A stretch of 12,898 nucleotides of DNA from an uncultured Clostridia bacterium (GTDB lineage: Bacteria > Bacillota > Clostridia > Peptostreptococcales > Anaerovoracaceae): positions 1 through 12,898 of the forward strand of contig CALFUG010000038.1 in NCBI GenBank assembly GCA_937928455.1, in the 5' to 3' direction. The notes below the pieces were generated by a model. It worked only from the letters and a program-made list of their open reading frames with translations. It ran no database searches and had not been told where the DNA came from. How positions within the stretch are numbered: the first letter of the stretch is position 1; every line of letters begins with the position of its first letter. Of this stretch, positions 8,162 through 12,898 are shown piece after piece. The position numbers and the translations under genes are program-made.

Positions 8162-8344
8162 TTATTTTTGGCCATTTGATTTCACGGATCGGTCCTTTGT
8201 AGTATACCACAAATTCGCTTCTCTTTCTATGGCTTCTTCTACAAAGAACCCCGGTTTACGTCTCTTTCCTTCGTTTTTTTGTTGAATTTTCAATCCTCGT
8301 CTCCATATATCCCGCAGCAACTCCAGCGCCCTTTTCGTTGACAT
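8162..8344 (-). CDS. Possible small ORF upstream of the trehalose operon
   Basis: A 60-codon minus-strand frame ending 18 nt before the otsAB start. The product would be basic in the first half, with an RRGLKIQQKNEGKRRKPG stretch, then a short acidic helix-like part. No family is recognised. Against it: the ATG has GGAG only 2 nt upstream, too close for normal initiation. Its first codons lie on the -35 of the plus-strand nhaC promoter, and its 3' part contains the predicted otsAB promoter and palindrome. A transcript starting at that promoter would lack most of it. It could be an unexpressed frame or a remnant. Confidence 0.22.
   Translation of the reverse strand: MSTKRALELLRDIWRRGLKIQQKNEGKRRKPGFFVEEAIEREANLWYTTKDRSVKSNGQK
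8196..8213. promoter_or_regulatory. 18-bp near-palindromic operator candidate over the otsAB -10 box
   Basis: The plus strand reads TTTGTAGTATACCACAAA. Eight of the nine symmetric base pairs match, and only the pair at positions 6 and 13 of the site fails. It covers the whole predicted -10 element of the trehalose operon, so a bound dimer would block transcription. The TTGT...ACAA ends resemble, from memory, the TTGTATATACAA operator of the GntR-type repressor TreR of Bacillus subtilis. No regulator gene lies in the window, so the protein that binds is unknown. Confidence 0.6.
8201..8229 (-). promoter_or_regulatory. Predicted promoter of the otsAB-treP-pgmB-ATPase operon
   Basis: On the minus strand the -35 is TAGAAA (8224-8229), 4 of 6 consensus, then a 17-nt spacer, then the -10 TATACT (8201-8206), 5 of 6, with a TG one base upstream making an extended -10. 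Transcription would start near 8194, giving a leader of about 50 nt before the ATG at 8143. The leader includes the ribosome binding site GGGAGGTGAT. The weak -35 is offset by the extended -10, and the -10 lies in the palindrome, consistent with a regulated promoter. Confidence 0.55.
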
Positions 8345-8365
8345 CTCTCCACGGTATGTTATAAT
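8338..8365 (+). promoter_or_regulatory. Consensus sigma-A promoter of nhaC
   Basis: TTGACA at 8338-8343, a 16-nt spacer, then TATAAT at 8360-8365 with TG at 8357-8358 forming an extended -10. Both hexamers match consensus exactly. Transcription would begin near 8372, leaving a leader of about 65 nt. A short inverted repeat, GTGAC (8372-8376) and GTCAC (8388-8392), starts at the predicted first transcribed base. It may be an operator or a 5' mRNA hairpin, but five base pairs is weak evidence. Confidence 0.82.
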
Positions 8366-8422
8366 TATGCTGTGACAAAGTTACCAAGTCACCGAAATTA
8401 TCATTACTTATTTCTTAGTTTT

Positions 8423-8430
8423 AAGGAGGA
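8423..8430 (+). promoter_or_regulatory. Shine-Dalgarno of nhaC
   Basis: AAGGAGGA lies 6 nt before the ATG at 8437. It is an ideal site and fixes the start. Together with the consensus promoter it predicts high expression of the antiporter unless the promoter is repressed. Confidence 0.85.
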
Positions 8431-8436
8431 ATTATT

Positions 8437-9894
8437 ATGGGTAGAAAAATCCCAATGTGGCAAGTGTTGCTGGTATTCCTATTCACCATCGCAGCGCTTG
8501 TTTACTCCATGTTCTTTACAGATTATATGGAATTGCATGTTCCATTGATCTGCTCCGCAGCTGTGGCCGCTATTGTGGCGGTATTAAACGGTTACAAGTG
8601 GAGTTTTCTGGAAGCAGGTATCCTGGCTTCCATTAACCGCTCCATGCAGGCCATGTTAATCCTAATGGTTGTAGGCTTATTGATTGGTTCCTGGATTGCC
8701 GGCGGTGTGGTTCCAGCCATGATCTATTATGGGCTTATGATTCTGAAACCCGGCATCTTCCTATTCGCCGGATGCATTATCTGTAGTATCGTAGCCTTGT
8801 CTACCGGTTCTTCTTGGACCACTGCAGGCACCATCGGCGTGGCCTTAATCGGTGTAGGAATGGGCCTGGGTATCAGCCCTGCCATGACCGGAGGAGCGAT
8901 CGTATCCGGTGCGTATTTCGGAGACAAGATGTCCCCCTTATCCGACACCACAAATTTAGCCCCTGCTATCGCAGGAAGTAATTTGTTTGACCATATTCGT
9001 CATATGGTATGGACTGTTACACCTTCTTTGATTATTGCTTTGATTCTGTTCGGTATTCTGGGAGCCGGACATGCCGACAAAGCTGTCGACATGTCCAACG
9101 TGGAAATGATTATGGGTGGAATGAAGGAGGAGTTCAACATCAACCCGGCTCTGTTGATTCCCCCGGTAGTTGTTATCGTTATCGTTGCATTGAGGCTTCC
9201 TGCCTTACCCGGCTTGCTTGGCGGCGTTCTATTAGGCTGCATCGCAGGCGGTATCTTCCAGGGTGTTGCTTTAAAAGATTGGTTCAGCATCCTTCACTAT
9301 GGATATGAATCCTCTTCTGAAATTCCGGAAATCTATGACTTACTCTCTCGTGGCGGCATGGACTCCATGCTGTGGACAATCAACTTGATTATCTGTGCTA
9401 TGTGCTTCGGTGGTGTTATGGATGCTTCCGGCATGTTGGGTAGCCTGGCCAAAGCCCTGTTGAAGGTGGCAAAGGGTACCGGTTCTTTAGTAACCATCAC
9501 AGTAATAAGCTGTATTACCATGAATGTCATCGCTGCAGACCAATATCTGGCTATCATTCTTCCCGGTAGAATGTACAAGGAAGCCTATGAAGACAGAAGA
9601 CTGCGACATAAGAATCTTTCTAGAGTACTGGAAGATTCCGGAACCATGACTTCTTCCCTGGTTCCTTGGAACACTTGCGGAGCCACCATGACCTCCTTCT
9701 TAGGAGTAGCCCCTTGGGGTGCCGGTGGTGGTTATGGAATGTATGCTTATCTGAACCTACTGAATCCATTGGTGTCTATTTTCTACGGATTCACGGGAAT
9801 CTCCATGGAGAAAATGAGCGACGAAGAATATGCCAAAGTTCTGGCAGAAAGAGAAGAAGAAAGAGAAGCCGCTCTAAAAACCTTAGAAGCCTAA
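8437..9894 (+). CDS. nhaC: Na+/H+ antiporter of the NhaC family
   Basis: A 485-residue integral membrane protein of the ion transporter superfamily, expected to exchange cytoplasmic Na+ for external H+. Family signatures are GSSWTTAGTIGVALIG (124-139), GAYFGDKMSPLSDTTNLAP (158-176), and a C-terminal repeat-like SGTMTSSLVPWNTCG (401-415). Roughly 11-12 hydrophobic segments are visible, starting with one at about 8-27, and there is no cleavable signal peptide. The last 25 residues are charged and helical, rich in Glu, Arg and Lys, and cytosolic by the positive-inside rule. It is transcribed alone from a consensus promoter, divergently from the trehalose operon, and closed by a strong terminator. 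Some NhaC-family members, such as Bacillus MleN, exchange Na+ plus malate for H+ plus lactate, so a coupled organic substrate cannot be excluded. The nearby arginine deiminase genes make an amino-acid substrate conceivable but unproven. Confidence 0.93.
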   Translation: MGRKIPMWQVLLVFLFTIAALVYSMFFTDYMELHVPLICSAAVAAIVAVLNGYKWSFLEAGILASINRSMQAMLILMVVGLLIGSWIAGGVVPAMIYYGLMILKPGIFLFAGCIICSIVALSTGSSWTTAGTIGVALIGVGMGLGISPAMTGGAIVSGAYFGDKMSPLSDTTNLAPAIAGSNLFDHIRHMVWTVTPSLIIALILFGILGAGHADKAVDMSNVEMIMGGMKEEFNINPALLIPPVVVIVIVALRLPALPGLLGGVLLGCIAGGIFQGVALKDWFSILHYGYESSSEIPEIYDLLSRGGMDSMLWTINLIICAMCFGGVMDASGMLGSLAKALLKVAKGTGSLVTITVISCITMNVIAADQYLAIILPGRMYKEAYEDRRLRHKNLSRVLEDSGTMTSSLVPWNTCGATMTSFLGVAPWGAGGGYGMYAYLNLLNPLVSIFYGFTGISMEKMSDEEYAKVLAEREEEREAALKTLEA

Positions 9895-9914
9895 TCCTTC
9901 TTAGCTACCATCAC

Positions 9915-9945
9915 AAACCGGAGCAGTCAACCTGCTCCGGTTTTT
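9915..9945 (+). terminator. Rho-independent terminator of nhaC
   Basis: AAACCGGAGCAG (9915-9926) pairs perfectly with CTGCTCCGGTTT (9932-9943) around the loop TCAAC, followed by more T to 9945. It begins 20 nt after the nhaC stop. It is a very strong hairpin, so the downstream permease needs its own promoter, which is found. Confidence 0.95.
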
Positions 9946-10025
9946 ACTTGCAGTATTACGTATGCTTTCCCTTCTAACTTCTCCCATTGCTCCACCGATT
10001 TTTCTTCAGGACAGGGCGCTATTCG

Positions 10026-10054
10026 TTGCCATTTCCCTGATTTTATACTATAAT
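10026..10054 (+). promoter_or_regulatory. Predicted promoter of the AI-2E family permease gene
   Basis: TTGCCA (10026-10031, 5 of 6) is followed by a 17-nt spacer and TATAAT (10049-10054, exact). The start would be near 10061, about 35 nt before the preferred ATG at 10096. The remainder of the 9946-10080 spacer shows no other gene or structure. Confidence 0.75.
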
Positions 10055-10095
10055 CACTTTAATGTGTATGTAGTATCTATATGATAGGAGACACT

Positions 10096-11340
10096 ATGGG
10101 ATCCCTTCGTGACGCCATCCGCACTCACAAATATTTGAAATTCAGCTTGTTGGTGGGAGCCAACGCGGCTTTTCTCTATGCTATATATTTTATTATCAAA
10201 AATTTTGATTTGGTCTGGGGTACCTTCTGGGGCGGGGTGTCCAGTTTTATGACGGCCCTCACACCCCTATGGATCGGATTACTCATCGCATATATCATCA
10301 GTCCTTTGGTGGATTTTATCGATGGTTTTATCGGAAGATTGTCAGTTCGCCCTCCGGATAAAATATTTTTTGCAGGACGCCATCGAAAAGCTCGCTATTT
10401 GCTGAGCATATTGGTATCCTTACTTTTGATTTTCGCCATCCTATTTATGTTGGTCTACGGCCTTTCCGTCATGATTATCGGCAACATTATGGTGGATGGC
10501 ATCGCTGCTGCCATCAACAGCATCATTGAATATACCAAATCCTACGAAACCGTTTTGGAAAACTGGGTCAATAATTTACCGGAAGGACAATTGTCTGACC
10601 GCCTCCAGGAAATGGCACAAACCATCGTAAACTGGCTGGCGGAAAACTTTAATACCCAGGATGTGGTGGATTTTGTGGTAGGACTGGGTGGCGGCATCGT
10701 CAACATGGTGTTAGGGGTGATTGTATCCATCTATCTGCTTTATGATAGAAAACTGTTTGTGGACATGGCACAAAAATTCTTAGGGTTAATATTCCCCTCC
10801 CGTTTTAATCATTCCTTAAATGGGACACTGCAAGAAGTGAATCAAGTTTTCTCTCGATTTATTCGGGGTGCTTTGCTGGACGCAGTCATTGTAGGGGTAA
10901 TATCTTCTATTGTTCTTTCCATTATTGGATTGGAGTTTAGTGTCTTTATCGGATGTTTTGCCGGGCTTTGCAATGTCATTCCCTATTTTGGTCCCATTAT
11001 GGGTATGATTCCTGCATTTATCGTGGGGACCTTCACCGACGGGATATGGATGGGCCTTTTAGCGGTCCTCGCCTTGTTCCTTCTCCAACAAGTGGATGCC
11101 AATTTGATCTATCCCAGAGTGGTGGGGTCCCAGACGGGGCTTCATCCCCTCTTTGTTCTGATCTCCGTTACCTTTGCCGCCTACTTCGGCGGTATCGTCG
11201 GCATGTTAATTGCCGTTCCCATAGTGGGCGTGTTGCGTATTTTTGTCATTCGTTGGGTAGATGCCCTGGAGTATAAACGGACTTCTCAGAAAGAATGCCC
11301 AGACAAAGAAGAGAAGCCATCCCCCGATGGCAGGGAATAG
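10096..11340 (+). CDS. AI-2E family transporter (PF01594-type permease)
   Basis: A 414-residue multi-spanning membrane protein of the family that includes E. coli TqsA and PerM and Bacillus YtvI/YueF-type proteins. Members are reported to export autoinducer-2 or to act in Na+/H+ exchange or other efflux; the substrate here is unknown. Hydrophobic segments occur at about 18-35, 45-70 and 100-130. A soluble helical stretch (about 140-190) follows, then the conserved C-terminal half with LYDRKLF, IPYFGP (295-300) and YPRVVGSQTGLHP (339-351), and a final segment ending in a charged tail rich in Lys and Glu. It is somewhat longer than typical members, because of a basic loop after the second segment and the tail. 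The start at 10096 is preferred because AGGAG lies 5 nt upstream; an in-frame ATG at 10081 would itself precede that site. It has its own promoter and is convergent with arcC. Confidence 0.9.
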   Translation: MGSLRDAIRTHKYLKFSLLVGANAAFLYAIYFIIKNFDLVWGTFWGGVSSFMTALTPLWIGLLIAYIISPLVDFIDGFIGRLSVRPPDKIFFAGRHRKARYLLSILVSLLLIFAILFMLVYGLSVMIIGNIMVDGIAAAINSIIEYTKSYETVLENWVNNLPEGQLSDRLQEMAQTIVNWLAENFNTQDVVDFVVGLGGGIVNMVLGVIVSIYLLYDRKLFVDMAQKFLGLIFPSRFNHSLNGTLQEVNQVFSRFIRGALLDAVIVGVISSIVLSIIGLEFSVFIGCFAGLCNVIPYFGPIMGMIPAFIVGTFTDGIWMGLLAVLALFLLQQVDANLIYPRVVGSQTGLHPLFVLISVTFAAYFGGIVGMLIAVPIVGVLRIFVIRWVDALEYKRTSQKECPDKEEKPSPDGRE

Positions 11341-11386
11341 CCCTCAGGGGATAACCCTCTTGTCGTAATCTCTTCATATAAACAAC

Positions 11387-11437
11387 AAAGCCTCTCACTT
11401 TGGACTTGATGGAAATCGCCCATGGTGGAGGCTTTTT
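11387..11437. terminator. Terminator between convergent permease and arcC genes, probably bidirectional
   Basis: AAAGCCTC (11387-11394) pairs with GAGGCTTT (11428-11435). Beyond a one-base bulge, CAC pairs with GTG, and a further TGG/CCA pairing is possible. TTTTT follows on the plus strand, and on the minus strand GAGGCTTTG is followed by TTGTTT. The loop is unusually long, about 25-30 nt, for a simple terminator. It lies 47 nt after the permease stop and 25 nt after the arcC stop. Confidence 0.75.
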
Positions 11438-11461
11438 ATATATTACATTTATTTTGCCAGG

Positions 11462-12412
11462 CTAGTCGCTTTCCACAATGGTTCCCATGGTTCCGGCCAA
11501 CCCTTCCGTGCCCTTGCTTAATGCTGTAATAATGGCCCGTTTCCCCGGCCTACCCTTCACAAACTTCACGGCCGCCCTTACCTTAGGAAGCATACTGCCC
11601 GGTGCAAAGTGATCTTCCTCAATGAGCTTTTCCAATTGGCTCACCTTGATGTGATGAATGGGCTCCTGGCTAGGGGTATTAAAATCAACATATGCGTGTT
11701 CCACCTCGGTTAAAATCATTAGAATGTCTGCATCCAACATTTCCGCCAAGAGCTCTGCTGCAAAATCTTTATCAATTACAGCAGGCACTCCTTCCAAGCT
11801 ACCATCCTCTTTCCGAATAACCGGGATTCCACCTCCGCCACAAGTAATCACCACTGATTTCTGGGAAAGGTCTCTTACCGATTGGATTTCCACGATATCC
11901 ACCGGTATAGGAGATGCTACCACACGACGATATCCTCTTCCGGCGTCCTCTTTCATCACGTACCCGGTTTCCGAGGCAATTTTCGCTGCTTCCTCCTTGC
12001 TATAAAAGGGGCCGATGGGTTTGGTTGGATTTTGAAAGCAAGGATCTTCTTCATCCACCACCACTTGTGTAACTAAGGTTACCACGGGAAGTTCCAGACC
12101 TCGACCTCTTAATTCTTCCCCCAACCCTTGTTGAATATGATACCCAATATACCCTTGTGACATGGCTCCACATACATCGAAGGGCATAGGGGGTGTCACC
12201 ATTTTTGCCGCTTCGGATGCCAATACAATTCGTCCCACTTGGGGTCCGTTCCCATGGACCAACACCATTTCATACCCCTGCTCCTTGATTTGTGCAACGT
12301 ATCGGCTGGTGTTTTTCACCATCTCTAACTGAGCCTCTGCCGTGGCTGGCCCTGAACCGGACTGCAGCGCATTCCCCCCTAAAGCAACCACTATTTTTTT
12401 CCCATTTCCCAT
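11462..12412 (-). CDS. arcC: Carbamate kinase
   Basis: Cytosolic enzyme of 316 residues catalysing carbamoyl phosphate + ADP to ATP + carbamate (then NH3 and CO2), the ATP-yielding last step of the arginine deiminase pathway. The amino acid kinase fold is shown by LGGNA (11-15), VHGNGPQVG (52-60), CGGGGIP (191-197), IDKDFAAELLA (213-223), the ATP-site region ADILMILTEVEHAYV, and GSMLPKV (272-278). Length is typical. The frame is open from an ATG at 12442, but the ATG at 12412 has GGGAG 8 nt upstream and starts directly before the conserved first strand, so it is preferred. The ATG at 12418 lies almost on the ribosome site. It follows arcA by 79 nt with no terminator seen, so the two are probably co-transcribed. 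Ornithine carbamoyltransferase (arcB), the usual neighbour, is not between them. A carbamate-kinase-like role in purine or allantoin breakdown is possible in general, but the adjacent arcA makes arginine fermentation the best reading. Confidence 0.95.
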   Translation of the reverse strand: MGNGKKIVVALGGNALQSGSGPATAEAQLEMVKNTSRYVAQIKEQGYEMVLVHGNGPQVGRIVLASEAAKMVTPPMPFDVCGAMSQGYIGYHIQQGLGEELRGRGLELPVVTLVTQVVVDEEDPCFQNPTKPIGPFYSKEEAAKIASETGYVMKEDAGRGYRRVVASPIPVDIVEIQSVRDLSQKSVVITCGGGGIPVIRKEDGSLEGVPAVIDKDFAAELLAEMLDADILMILTEVEHAYVDFNTPSQEPIHHIKVSQLEKLIEEDHFAPGSMLPKVRAAVKFVKGRPGKRAIITALSKGTEGLAGTMGTIVESD

Positions 12413-12460
12413 ACACATTCTCCCATTCTTAACTGATCGCACTAAGATTTCTATATGATA

Positions 12461-12495
12461 TTTTTCCTTACTTTCTCTATTTCGTTTTTCCTTAC
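12461..12495. repeat. 11-bp direct repeat in the arcA-arcC spacer
   Basis: TTTTTCCTTAC occurs exactly at 12461-12471 and 12485-12495, a 24-bp period. In the direction of the arc genes it reads GTAAGGAAAAA. The upstream copy covers the arcA stop codon (TAA at 12492-12494). The spacer is AT-rich, so chance or a local duplication is possible. No function is evident. Confidence 0.4.
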
Positions 12496-12898
12496 AAATC
12501 TTCCCGGTGAACGGGGCAACTCATACACCGCGGACCCCCACGTCCTCGAGACAGCTCTGAAGATGGCACCGTTAAAACTTTAATGCCTTTCTTATCCAAC
12601 AAATCATTGGTTACATAGTTTCTTTCATAAGTCACTACCGTACCGGGGGCGATGGCCAATGTATTTGATCCATCATTCCATTGCTCTCTTTGGGCCGCCA
12701 TTTTGTCCTCACCGCCACAACGAATTAATTCCACCGCTGGAAGAGCCAATTCTTTTTTCAGTATTTCCACCAGAGTATCCTGCATTCCTGAAAAATGGGG
12801 CCGACCCTCTCGATCCAACACCACTTCATAAATTTGTAGTGGTCCTTCAATTTCCGGATGTATGGTAAATTTATCAAAATCCACCATGGTGAATACGG
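12492..12898 (-). CDS. arcA: Arginine deiminase, C-terminal part (cut by window edge)
   Basis: About the last 134 residues of a protein usually near 410 long, which hydrolyses arginine to citrulline and ammonia, the first step of the arginine deiminase pathway. The frame is open to position 12898 (visible start V-F-T-M-V-D), so the ATG at 12887 is internal and not the start. Family features: VFTMVD just after the expected catalytic His (outside the window), FTIHPEIEGP, LPAVELIRCGG, AAQREQWNDGSNTLAIAPG, YERNYVTNDLL, and SRGRGGPRCMSCP with the nucleophilic Cys encoded at 12525-12527, eleven residues from the end. All visible key residues are intact, and it looks functional. It lies upstream of arcC on the same strand. 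Confidence 0.95.
   Translation of the reverse strand, partial: VFTMVDFDKFTIHPEIEGPLQIYEVVLDREGRPHFSGMQDTLVEILKKELALPAVELIRCGGEDKMAAQREQWNDGSNTLAIAPGTVVTYERNYVTNDLLDKKGIKVLTVPSSELSRGRGGPRCMSCPVHREDL

Noticed and set aside
8371..8386. Possible CRP/FNR-type box (TGTGA-N6-TACCA) near the nhaC start
   Set aside because: The second half-site matches only 3 of 5 bases and the position at +1 would not suit an activator. Not strong enough to annotate.
8350..8390. Minus-strand promoter-like TTGGTA-N18-TATAAC just upstream of the 60-codon frame
   Set aside because: Weak -35 and an 18-nt spacer. It overlaps the plus-strand consensus promoter, whose AT-rich -10 accounts for the resemblance.
10081..10095. 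ATG at 10081 as the permease start
   Set aside because: The ribosome site AGGAG lies downstream of this codon and 5 nt before the ATG at 10096, so the latter is the better start.
1..12898. Search by eye for CRISPR repeats, transposase genes, inverted terminal repeats, tRNA genes, riboswitch-like leaders and phage genes
   Set aside because: None seen. Intergenic spaces are short (under 300 nt) and explained by promoters, ribosome sites and terminators.

Overview
The window looks like chromosomal DNA of a low-to-mid GC Gram-positive anaerobe (Bacillota, Clostridia-like). The evidence is strong AGGAGG-type ribosome binding sites, Rho-independent terminators with clean T-tracts, sigma-A type promoters, and the gene families: GH65 phosphorylase with beta-phosphoglucomutase, NhaC, AI-2E permease and arginine deiminase genes. 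The pairing of a trehalose (compatible solute) locus, cation pumps and arginine fermentation genes would suit a salt- or alkali-adapted amino-acid fermenter. That is inference; no taxonomic marker is present.

Layout. (1) Positions 1-75 hold the end of a plus-strand gene, followed by a terminator at 108-139 that also works in the other direction. (2) A minus-strand operon runs from about 8194 down to 207: a fused trehalose-6-phosphate synthase/phosphatase, a GH65 trehalose-type phosphorylase, beta-phosphoglucomutase and a P-type cation ATPase. Spacings are about 11, 17 and 55 nt, with no terminator inside. A promoter at 8201-8229 has its -10 box inside an 18-bp near-palindrome, a likely operator. 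(3) A divergent plus-strand nhaC (8437-9894) has an exact-consensus TTGACA/TATAAT promoter with an extended -10 and a 12-bp-stem terminator. (4) A plus-strand AI-2E family permease (10096-11340) has its own promoter. (5) A minus-strand arginine deiminase pathway fragment enters from the right edge: the arcA 3' end (12492-12898), then arcC (11462-12412), with no arcB between them. A hairpin at 11387-11437 separates it from the convergent permease gene.

How the genes work together. The fused enzyme makes trehalose from a nucleotide-sugar glucose donor and glucose-6-phosphate. The phosphorylase would split trehalose with phosphate into glucose and beta-glucose-1-phosphate, and beta-phosphoglucomutase would return the latter to glucose-6-phosphate. 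Synthesis and energy-saving breakdown are therefore encoded in one transcription unit, with an ion pump at its end. ArcA and ArcC are the first and last steps of arginine fermentation to ATP. NhaC exchanges Na+ and H+.

I found no CRISPR array, insertion sequence, prophage, tRNA or rRNA. The window is mostly recognisable metabolism. The features most worth a second look are the trehalose turnover operon with its operator, the altered ion-site and nucleotide-site residues of the ATPase, and the arcA-arcC arrangement.
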